41,881 nucleotides of DNA, taken from positions 1-41,881 of the forward strand of contig NZ_JAMQGM010000061.1 in assembly GCF_023703325.1 (NCBI RefSeq), written 5' to 3'. Within the stretch, counting starts at the first letter, position 1; each line of letters starts with the position of its first letter. This document shows positions 31,938 to 40,259 of this stretch, piece by piece. The DNA is from Streptomyces meridianus (GTDB lineage Bacteria; Actinomycetota; Actinomycetes; Streptomycetales; Streptomycetaceae). A program made the position numbers and the translations under genes. A model generated the notes under the pieces. It worked only from the letters and a program-made list of their open reading frames with translations, was not told where the DNA came from and made no database searches.

Positions 31938-32342
31938 GTGCCTCGACGATTGGGTGACCTGGAAGACGCGGTGATGACGCGCGTGTGGGAGTGGAACCGC
32001 CCGGTTACGGTCCGGGAGGTTTTGGAGGATCTCCAGAAGGAACGCTCCATCGCCTACACGACGGTCATGACCGTCATGGACAATCTCCATCAGAAGGGCT
32101 GGGTGCGCCGCGAGGCGGAAGGGCGGGCGTACCGATATCAAGCCGTCTCCACTCGTGCCGCCTACTCGGCCGCACTGATGAACGACGCCTGGGCCACGAG
32201 TGACAACCCCGCCGCCGCTCTGGTCGCCTTCTTCGGGATGATGTCCGCGGAACAGCGCGAGGCGCTGCGGGATGCCATGCGGGTCGTGCATCTCGATGCA
32301 CCGGACGGCCCCAATGAGGACGCGGAAGGTGTCGAGCGATAG
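31938..32342 (+). CDS. BlaI/MecI/CopY-family transcriptional repressor
   Basis: This 134-aa winged-helix repressor shows LGDLEDAVMTRVWEWNRPVTVREVLEDLQKERSIAYTTVMTVMDNLHQKGWVRREAEGRAYRY, the classic Penicillinase_R DNA-binding domain with recognition helix AYTTVMTVMDNL. It has a shorter C-terminal dimerisation part. There is no BlaR1-like sensor protease gene nearby, so inactivation, if any, would involve a distant partner. The GTG is 6 nt after a -10 box. Nine nt separate it from the GNAT gene, so they form an operon. Targets are unknown; autoregulation is likely for the family. Confidence 0.92.
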   Translation: MPRRLGDLEDAVMTRVWEWNRPVTVREVLEDLQKERSIAYTTVMTVMDNLHQKGWVRREAEGRAYRYQAVSTRAAYSAALMNDAWATSDNPAAALVAFFGMMSAEQREALRDAMRVVHLDAPDGPNEDAEGVER

Positions 32343-32351
32343 CGTCCGCAT

Positions 32352-32870
32352 ATGTCCCCAGCTTCAAATGAGGTCACCGTCCGCCGGGCGAGGACGAGTG
32401 ATGTGCCCGCGGTCCGCGGCCTCCTCGACGGGTACGCACGCGACAGAATCCTGCTCGACAAAGACACCGTCACCCTTTACGAGGACATCCAGGAGTTCTG
32501 GGTTGCCGAACGCGACTCGGACGCGGCGGTCGTCGCCTGCGGTGCGCTGCACGTCATGTGGGAAGACCTGGCCGAGGTGCGCACTCTTGCCGTCGACCCC
32601 TCGCTCAAAGGAACCGGTCTCGGACATCGGGTGCTCGGGAAGCTGCTGCAGACTGCTCGATGGCTCGGCGTGCGGCGGGTTTTCTGTCTCACGTTCGAAG
32701 TGGACTTCTTCGCCAGGCACGGCTTCGTCGAGATCGGTGAGACTCCTGTGGACGGTGATGTCTTCAGCGAGCTCCTGCGTTCCAAAGACGAGGGTGTCGC
32801 GGAGTTCCTGGGACTCGAACGAGTGAAGCCGAACACCTTGGGCAACAGCCGGATGCTTCTTCGGCTGTGA
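32352..32870 (+). CDS. Short GNAT amino-acid N-acetyltransferase (ArgA-like)
   Basis: This 172-aa GNAT protein resembles the short single-domain N-acetylglutamate synthases of actinobacteria, which acetylate glutamate with acetyl-CoA to start arginine synthesis. It has the N-terminal VRRARTSDVPAVRGLLDGYARDRILLDKD segment and EVRTLAVDPSLKGTGLGHRVLGKLLQTA with the acetyl-CoA pyrophosphate loop. It ends CLTFEVDFFARHGF. The amino-acid kinase domain of long ArgA is absent, as in that subfamily. It follows the BlaI-type gene in an operon. The Shine-Dalgarno sequence is weak. Confidence 0.85.
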   Translation: MSPASNEVTVRRARTSDVPAVRGLLDGYARDRILLDKDTVTLYEDIQEFWVAERDSDAAVVACGALHVMWEDLAEVRTLAVDPSLKGTGLGHRVLGKLLQTARWLGVRRVFCLTFEVDFFARHGFVEIGETPVDGDVFSELLRSKDEGVAEFLGLERVKPNTLGNSRMLLRL

Positions 32871-33012
32871 TGGTGGGGACGGAGAGTCCTATGTCCGATA
32901 CGCGCACCTTTAACGAGCCGGTGGCCCGCGTTCCTCGTCCGAGGGTTTGTGTTTTTCCAAGAAAGGCGCTTTGCTTTCCGTCGTACAGCAATTTCGATGA
33001 AAGGGAAATCCG
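32871..33012 (+). promoter_or_regulatory. lsr2 upstream region with possible small ORF
   Basis: This is a 142-bp spacer whose second half (about 32945-33000) is AT-rich for this genome and contains several T- and A-runs. It probably holds the lsr2 promoter and, because Lsr2 binds AT-rich DNA, possible autoregulatory sites. An ATG at 32891 with GGAGAG upstream opens a 62-codon frame that overlaps the lsr2 start (see findings). Confidence 0.45.
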
Positions 33013-33348
33013 GTGGCACAGAAGGTCCAGGTCCTTCTTGTTGACGACATCGACGGCGGCGAGGCGGACGAGACCGTGACGTTCGCGCTCGACGGCAAGG
33101 CCTACGAGATCGACCTCACTACCGCCAACGCCGACAAGCTGCGCGGCCTGCTCGAGCCGTACGCCAAGAGCGGACGCCGCACCGGCGGCCGTGCCGCAGG
33201 CGGCCGCGGCAAGTCGCGGGCGTCCTCCGGCGGCAGCCCGGACACCGCGAAGATCCGCGCCTGGGCGAAGAAGAACGGCTACGAGGTCAACGACCGGGGT
33301 CGTGTTCCCGCGACCGTGCGTGAGGCGTACGAGAAGGCCAACGGCTGA
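33013..33348 (+). CDS. lsr2: Lsr2 nucleoid-associated protein (xenogeneic silencer)
   Basis: Lsr2 bridges and silences AT-rich, often horizontally acquired, DNA. In Streptomyces it represses many specialised-metabolite clusters. The 111-aa protein has the N-terminal dimerisation domain AQKVQVLLVDDIDGGEADETVTFALDGKAYEIDL (residues 2-60 overall). A basic Gly/Ser/Arg linker follows, then the C-terminal DNA-binding domain IRAWAKKNGYEVNDRGRVPATVREAYEKA with the RGR minor-groove hook at about residues 95-97. The GTG start has AAAGGGA upstream. A hairpin follows the gene. Confidence 0.97.
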   Translation: MAQKVQVLLVDDIDGGEADETVTFALDGKAYEIDLTTANADKLRGLLEPYAKSGRRTGGRAAGGRGKSRASSGGSPDTAKIRAWAKKNGYEVNDRGRVPATVREAYEKANG

Positions 33349-33365
33349 CGACGCAGCCCGCAGGG

Positions 33366-33391
33366 CACGGCGGCGCACGTTTGCCGCCGTG
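33366..33391 (+). terminator. Hairpin terminator after lsr2
   Basis: A perfect 9-bp inverted repeat CACGGCGGC / GCCGCCGTG with an 8-nt loop lies 18 nt after the lsr2 stop. No U-tract. Confidence 0.7.
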
Positions 33392-33906
33392 GCATGAGCC
33401 GTAGGGGGACCGGGCCGTCCCGCTCGCCCTGATCCCTCTCCTCGCGTGCCCGCATCGTCGGCGTTCCGTCGGCCCCGCACCACCGGTCAGGGGGCGCGGC
33501 AGGAGCAGCGGACGGGTGCCGGCTCTCTCCGCCTGCGCGTTGGGAGATCGCATCGCCACTCACCGGTCCGTTTTGGCGCCGAGTGGTCTCGGGCGCCCTT
33601 CGGCGCGGGTTCACGGACCCGCTCGAGGCCGGGGGCAGCCGTCGAAGGCCGCCCGAAGCGGGCGCGCTTTCGTGTGTTCGGGCCGGCCGGGCAGGGTCCG
33701 GCCGGCCGACTGCTGTCCGCACCGGGCGGACCGCTCCGGCGATCCCCGCCGCCTTTGGTCCTCGCCGGGCCGCCCCGGCCCGGCCGGGGAGCGTGGGCGT
33801 GCCCCCGATGGCCCCCGTGATGCCCCGGATTTAAGGTTCCGTCCACTCGGCAGGCCCGCTCCGTCCGACGAGGAGGAAGCGCGGTCATCGCCCCGAGCCG
33901 CCTGGT

Positions 33907-33965
33907 TACCATCGGTTGTGGCACGGGTACTCTTTGTGGTACGTGCGGGGCGTGAAGGCGTGTGA
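33907..33965 (+). other. -10 box and putative 15-codon leader peptide
   Basis: TACCAT (33907-33912) is followed 5 nt later by GTG at 33918, opening a 15-codon frame, MARVLFVVRAGREGV, that stops at 33963-33965. The geometry matches a leaderless transcript. Three of the codons are arginine. It may be a chance frame. Confidence 0.3.
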
Positions 33966-34032
33966 CAGGGGTGTTCGGGTGTTCGCCCGTAGCGGATGGA
34001 CCGGGGTGCGCGCCGCATGGAGTGTCAGTCTC

Positions 34033-34060
34033 GAGGGGTAGGACTTCCCCTCATGGGAAG
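34033..34060 (+). other. Mutually exclusive hairpins upstream of clpC
   Basis: GAGGGG (34033-34038) pairs with CCCCTC (34047-34052). CTTCCC (34044-34049) pairs with GGGAAG (34055-34060). The two stems share bases and cannot form together, as in attenuators or antiterminators. Confidence 0.35.
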
Positions 34061-34110
34061 GGCTGTGATCCGGCGGGACCCGGCGATGGAAGGTGTGTCG
34101 GGCGGGCGGG

Positions 34111-34128
34111 CGTTCGCCATCGGCGTAG
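34111..34128 (+). promoter_or_regulatory. Putative ClgR operator upstream of clpC
   Basis: The 18-bp element CGTTCGCCATCGGCGTAG fits the actinobacterial ClgR consensus as I recall it (WNNWCGCYNANRGCGWWS), with two mismatches. ClgR is known to activate clp genes, including clpC, in Streptomyces and Corynebacterium. It lies about 220 bp before the clpC start. Confidence 0.6.
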
Positions 34129-34246
34129 TGGTAACGAGTGCGTACGCCTGGCCTGCGGGAACATCGTCTTCCACGCTTGAGTTGGAGCTGTTGTCGACAG
34201 TTCGGGGCAGGAGGCCAAGGACGGGTGTCGGCAGTTGGAATGAGCT

Positions 34247-34269
34247 GTCCCGTGTTGCGGGACTAGCAT
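34247..34269 (+). promoter_or_regulatory. Inverted repeat abutting a TAGCAT -10 box (clpC)
   Basis: GTCCCG-N5-CGGGAC (34247-34263) is directly followed by TAGCAT (34264-34269), a likely -10 box that gives a clpC leader of about 55 nt. The repeat occupies the -10/-35 spacer and could be an operator. Confidence 0.45.
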
Positions 34270-34330
34270 GCGGAAGGACAGGGAGGGGACCGTCCCCGAT
34301 CTGCCTGACCGCTCTGAGGAGCGATTAACG

Positions 34331-36856
<2,526 letters not shown>

Positions 36857-36870
36857 GTGGCGCACGTACG

Positions 36871-36917
36871 AGAGGGCCGGCCCCGGAACCGACTGACGGT
36901 TCCGGGGCCGGCCCTCT
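36871..36917. terminator. Bidirectional 20-bp hairpin terminator
   Basis: A perfect 20-bp inverted repeat (36871-36890 with 36898-36917, loop GACTGAC) lies between convergent clpC and the metalloprotease gene. It carries short T-rich and A-rich edges and can serve both directions. Confidence 0.9.
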
Positions 36918-36932
36918 TGCAGGCGGTGAGGA

Positions 36933-37937
36933 TCAGCCGGCGCGGTAGGCCGCCCAGAAGTCGTTCATCCGGGCGACCTGGCCCGGGGTGAACTGGGTCA
37001 TGCAGGAGTCGTACGTGTAGTCCATGAAGTTCTTGATCGGGTCGAGGCCCTCGGCGCGGCAGGTGTCCCGGCCGACGGGGCACTCGTACGCCGGGCTCTT
37101 CTCGGCGGGGGTGTCGTCGACGTAGTCGCCCTTGCCGCCACAGCCGCCCTGGAAGGTGTGGTAGAGGCCCATCCAGTGGCCGACCTCGTGCGTGGCGGTG
37201 TCGCCCTCGTTGTAGTTGGCCGCCGAGCCGCCCGGGAGCGAGGCGTCGAGGAGGACCACGCCGTCGTCGTCGGGGTCGGACTCGTACCAGTCCGGGAAGG
37301 TGGCCCAGCCGAGCAGGTTCTGGCCGAGATCGGCGGTGTAGACGTTGAGCGCCCCTGCTCCGCCCTGGCGCAGCGAGCTCTTCATGTCCTGCTCCTCGGC
37401 CGAGTCCGGGGAGAGGCCGTGGTACCAGGTGGCGTTGTCGGTGTACGTGGTTCCGGCGAGCGAGAACTGGTACGGCGAGGCGGTGTTCCCGTCGCCCTGA
37501 CCGGCGTAGGCGTCGTTGAGCACCGACATCTGCGCCGAGATGTCCGTCGACGTGAGCTTGCCGGTGCTCCCGTCGTGGATGACGTGGAAGTACACCGGAA
37601 TGGTGGTGGCGGCCGCAGAGACCCGTCTGTCGCCGGCCTTCCGCAGTTTGTCGAGCCTCTTCGCCATGGCCGCGTCGATGGCCGCGGCCTGCTTCTCGCT
37701 GACGGCGTTGGGGTCGTGGGCTCGGCCGGACGCCGCGTGGGGGGCGGCCACCCGAGCGGCAGCGTCGTGACTGCCGGAGCCGTCGACGCAGGCGGTGGCC
37801 TTCACGGCTCTGCCCGTGTCGGCCGGGGCCGCGTGGACCGGGGACGACACCGGGGCCAGAGCGAGCGTTCCGGCCATCACCGCACCCCCGAGCAGGCGCC
37901 TGCGGAGCGGGGTGGCTATTCGGGCATGACGAAGCAT
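36933..37937 (-). CDS. Secreted zinc metalloprotease, M43 (pappalysin-like)
   Basis: This 334-aa exported protease has a basic N-terminus, a hydrophobic core (LLGGAVMAGTLALAPVSSPV) and a likely signal-peptidase site after HAA near residue 37. A propeptide-like segment follows to about residue 110. The catalytic domain opens IPVYFHVIHDG and has the extended metzincin site HEVGHWMGLYHTF. It also has paired cysteines (GGCGGKGDY, YECPVGRDTCRAEG) and the Met-turn-region FMDYTYDSCMTQFTPGQVARM, all typical of M43. The ATG at 37937 has GGAGAG just upstream, buried in a hairpin (see findings). It is convergent with clpC. Substrate unknown. Confidence 0.93.
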   Translation of the reverse strand: MLRHARIATPLRRRLLGGAVMAGTLALAPVSSPVHAAPADTGRAVKATACVDGSGSHDAAARVAAPHAASGRAHDPNAVSEKQAAAIDAAMAKRLDKLRKAGDRRVSAAATTIPVYFHVIHDGSTGKLTSTDISAQMSVLNDAYAGQGDGNTASPYQFSLAGTTYTDNATWYHGLSPDSAEEQDMKSSLRQGGAGALNVYTADLGQNLLGWATFPDWYESDPDDDGVVLLDASLPGGSAANYNEGDTATHEVGHWMGLYHTFQGGCGGKGDYVDDTPAEKSPAYECPVGRDTCRAEGLDPIKNFMDYTYDSCMTQFTPGQVARMNDFWAAYRAG

Positions 37938-37942
37938 GTGCT

Positions 37943-37967
37943 CTCCTCGCGCATCGAAGGCGAGGAG
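37943..37967 (-). promoter_or_regulatory. Stem-loop covering the metalloprotease Shine-Dalgarno
   Basis: On the minus-strand transcript CTCCTCGC (37967-37960) pairs perfectly with GCGAGGAG (37950-37943) across a 9-nt loop. The second arm contains the ribosome-binding site a few nt before the ATG at 37937. Confidence 0.55.
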
Positions 37968-38632
37968 CGCTTCCCCGCCACCGCGGGGAGATTACGTGGG
38001 CATGTCAGATTTAGGGGAGCGCGGTTCCAGCCCAATTCGCGCCGGTGGAACCGGGTGCATATCGGAGGTTCGCCGCTGTAAAGCCTCCTCCGAAGCCTTC
38101 CACGCAGGGCGATTGGCGGGAGCTTATCCCGTTGTGAGGCCATCGGATTTCGGCCAGGAGGGCCGGAGGGGGCGGGTGTGGCCGAGGGGGGTTGCCGGCC
38201 GCCTCCCGAGGGGTGGCCGGAAATCGCTCCTCGGTCCGACGGCTGCCGGACTGCGGATGCGCCCGGGGGCGCGACCCGGCCTCAGACATCCGGATCTGCG
38301 GGACGCTGTCGGGAGGGTCTTTGGTCCCTGAACGGACATCCCGAATGCCCGCCCGACTGCATTCAGGGTTCATGTGCGAGTGACGTGCCGCACGTGGCCC
38401 GGCTCACTTACTACAACGGTTAGCAGCAAGGGCCCGGTGCGGCCGGGACTTCCGGCCATGGGGGTCCGGGACGTTCGGCATGAAGGCTGCGGACGAGACG
38501 GTGCCCCCGTCCGGTCCCGCCCCCGTCGGGCCGCTCCCGAGCGGCCAGGGGGTCATGCCGGGAGCCAGCGGCGCGCGACTGTCTGCGCGGTGCCCCTCGC
38601 ACGGCCTCCCGCGGGCCCTGCGCCCTGCCGCA

Positions 38633-38655
38633 TTCTACGTAATCGTGTAGTAGAA
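38633..38655 (+). promoter_or_regulatory. TTCTAC-N11-GTAGAA dyad upstream of the M23 peptidase
   Basis: This is a perfect 6-bp inverted repeat with an 11-bp AT-rich centre, about 95 bp before the M23 start. It has operator geometry and overlaps a possible -10 (TAGTAG). The regulator is not identified. Confidence 0.4.
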
Positions 38656-38749
38656 GGGGTGCTTGTCGCATATCGGGAGCGCGGTTACCAAGGAGTGGCC
38701 AACACGGACAGAAGTCCGGTAAGCGTTCACTTCTTGGAGGAACTGCCCT

Positions 38750-39475
38750 ATGACGAAGCGCGCCAAGTCCAGCACCCCGACCCGTTCCGTCCTGCGTCGT
38801 CGCGCCACGGTTCTGGCCGCAGGAATGGGCGTCTCGGTCGCGCTGGGAACCGGCGTGGCTCTCGCCGCGGACTCCCCCAGCACCGACGTCTTCGCGACCT
38901 CGACCGCCGACTCCCTGGCCGGTGCCGTGAAGGACCAGGCCGAGGGCCAGCAGAAGGCCGCCGAGGCCAAGGCCGCCGCCGAGAAGCGGGCCGTCGAGGA
39001 CGCCAAGGAGCGCGCGGCCGCCAAGGCCGCCGCCGACCGCAAGAAGCGCGAGGACTTCAAGAAACTCCAGGCATCCTGGGTGAAGCCGGTCGACAAGTAC
39101 GAGCTGGGCTCGACCTTCGGCATCGCCGGTGACCGCTGGTCCCACAACCACAGCGGCCAGGACCTCGTCGTGCCCACCGGCACGTCCGTGAAGGCCGCCC
39201 ACACCGGCACCGTCGTCGAGGCGGGCTGGGGCGGGGCCTACGGCAACAACGTGGTGATCAAGCACGGCCCGAACTCGTACACCCAGTACGGCCACATGTC
39301 GAAACTGAACGTGAAGGTCGGTGACAAGGTGAACACCGCGCAGGAGATCGGCAAGTCCGGCAGCACCGGCAACTCGACCGGTCCGCACCTGCACTTCGAG
39401 ACCCGCACCCAGCCGGTCTACGGCCACGCCACCGACCCGGTGAAGGCCATGCACAATCACGGCATCAAGCTGTGA
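38750..39475 (+). CDS. Secreted M23 (LytM-like) peptidoglycan endopeptidase
   Basis: This 241-aa exported cell-wall hydrolase has a basic N-terminus and a Tat-like or Sec signal (LRRRATVLAAGMGVSVALGTGVALA, cleavage after ALA near residue 39). An Ala/Lys/Glu-rich helical linker (about 55-105) follows, then an M23 domain. The zinc ligands are visible in HNHSGQDLVVP (H and D) and in GPHLHFE (H-x-H). The GTGTVVEAGWGGAYGNNVVIKHG core is typical. The ATG is preceded by a strong GGAGGAA Shine-Dalgarno sequence. It is likely to cleave peptide cross-bridges during growth or spore development. The long leader could allow RNA-level control. Confidence 0.94.
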   Translation: MTKRAKSSTPTRSVLRRRATVLAAGMGVSVALGTGVALAADSPSTDVFATSTADSLAGAVKDQAEGQQKAAEAKAAAEKRAVEDAKERAAAKAAADRKKREDFKKLQASWVKPVDKYELGSTFGIAGDRWSHNHSGQDLVVPTGTSVKAAHTGTVVEAGWGGAYGNNVVIKHGPNSYTQYGHMSKLNVKVGDKVNTAQEIGKSGSTGNSTGPHLHFETRTQPVYGHATDPVKAMHNHGIKL

Positions 39476-39510
39476 TCCGCCGCGCGCCGCACCGCGCGCA
39501 CCGGTGTGCG

Positions 39511-40095
39511 TCAGCCCGCCGCATCCCCGTGGTGCGCTGACGCCACCAGATCCGAGGCGACCTCGAGGACGGCCCTGTGCTTGTCCTCGGGGTCGCCTTC
39601 GATGTCCCGCAGGGCGAACATTCCGGCGTGGATCGTGAACAGTGCGCTGATGCAGCGCACCTGGTCGACGAGTTCCGCGTCCGGATCCCTGACCAGGTCG
39701 AACATCGAGAACATCCGCTCCTTGAAGTTCTCGCCGATGCTCAACTCCCGCACCGTCGCCTGGTTCTCCTGGATGAACCGGAAAAGGGGCCGCGCGCCGT
39801 CGAGGGCCTCGCTGTAGCGGCGTACGAGCTCCTGCCGGGTGGCCTGCGTGCGGGGCTGTTCCCCGGCCCACGCGATCAGCTCCTGCAGAGGACGGTCGAG
39901 GTCCTCGAAGATGCTGATGACGATGTCTTCCTTGGTCCTGAAGTGGTAGTACAGCGCAGCCTTCGTGACCTCGAGGTGCTCGGCGATCTCGCGCAGCGAG
40001 GTCTTCTCGTAGCCGTGCTCGGTGAAGAGCTCGAGGGCGACGTCCTGGATGCGCCGTCGGGTGTCCCCGCCTCGGGTTCTCGATGTGCCCATCAT
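39511..40095 (-). CDS. TetR/AcrR-family repressor
   Basis: This 194-aa repressor has an N-terminal TetR helix-turn-helix: TRRRIQDVALELFTEHGYEKTSLREIAEHLEVTKAALYYHFRTKEDI (residues about 10-58). The C-terminal ligand-binding helices are divergent from other families. Start is at tandem ATGs (40095/40092) with GGAGAG upstream. It is divergent from the DHA2 exporter across 164 bp, the usual layout of a drug-sensing repressor and its pump. It probably represses both genes by binding near the exporter promoter. The inducer is unknown. Confidence 0.93.
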   Translation of the reverse strand: MMGTSRTRGGDTRRRIQDVALELFTEHGYEKTSLREIAEHLEVTKAALYYHFRTKEDIVISIFEDLDRPLQELIAWAGEQPRTQATRQELVRRYSEALDGARPLFRFIQENQATVRELSIGENFKERMFSMFDLVRDPDAELVDQVRCISALFTIHAGMFALRDIEGDPEDKHRAVLEVASDLVASAHHGDAAG

Positions 40096-40155
40096 GCTCT
40101 CCAGCGTTGGGCCGGCCCCGGACCGCCGTGGCCGCGACCGGTGGCCGACAAACTT

Positions 40156-40186
40156 ACTTGACGACCGGCTAGTGTCGCCTTACCTT
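40156..40186 (+). promoter_or_regulatory. Exporter promoter TTGACG-17-TACCTT with overlapping dyad
   Basis: A near-consensus -35 TTGACG (40158-40163) and -10 TACCTT (40181-40186) are separated by 17 bp. An imperfect palindrome, ACTTGACGACCGGCTAGT (40156-40173, 6 of 9 half-site matches), covers the -35, a plausible TetR-regulator operator. Confidence 0.6.
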
Positions 40187-40259
40187 CGGAGTGTAACCAA
40201 CTGGCCGGGCGGCAGGTAAGTGCCCCTGGTCTCCATCTCCAGCACGGGGGAAGCGGCCA

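Larger units (their letters stand above)
33349..34330 (+). other. 982-bp region between lsr2 and clpC, mostly non-coding
   Basis: No frame here has convincing coding character. Several open frames exist (for example 33516-33965), but they are Arg/Pro/Gly-rich shadows without homology I recognise. What is visible: the lsr2 terminator (33366-33391), a possible leaderless 15-codon peptide (33918-33965), mutually exclusive hairpins (34033-34060) and a ClgR-like operator (34111-34128). Farther on are an inverted repeat with a -10 box (34247-34269) and a small stem GGGGA/TCCCC near 34284-34296 in the clpC leader. Confidence 0.5.
37938..38749. other. Intergenic region between divergent secreted peptidases
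   Basis: This is 812 bp without a credible gene. Next to the metalloprotease start lies a Shine-Dalgarno-sequestering stem (37943-37967). On the minus strand TTGGGC (around 38035) and TAAATC (around 38013) form a possible promoter for the metalloprotease. AT-richer patches at about 38401-38425 (TTACTACAACGG) and a dyad at 38633-38655 are candidates for promoter and operator of the M23 peptidase. The short open frames here (for example 38178-38423) look like shadows. Confidence 0.5.

Noticed and set aside
33516..33965. 149-codon frame between lsr2 and clpC
   Set aside because: Arg/Pro/Gly/Ser-rich with no Shine-Dalgarno sequence, and similar frames exist on both strands here. Only its last 15 codons look interesting as a leader peptide.
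33996..34328. 110-codon frame just upstream of clpC
   Set aside because: It crosses the hairpins, the ClgR-like site and the clpC promoter. No homology is recognised.
38400..38749. c-di-AMP (ydaO-type) riboswitch in the M23 peptidase leader
   Set aside because: Such riboswitches control cell-wall hydrolases in Streptomyces, so I looked for one. The conserved ydaO core elements are not present, and only a short GGTAAGCG-like piece occurs.
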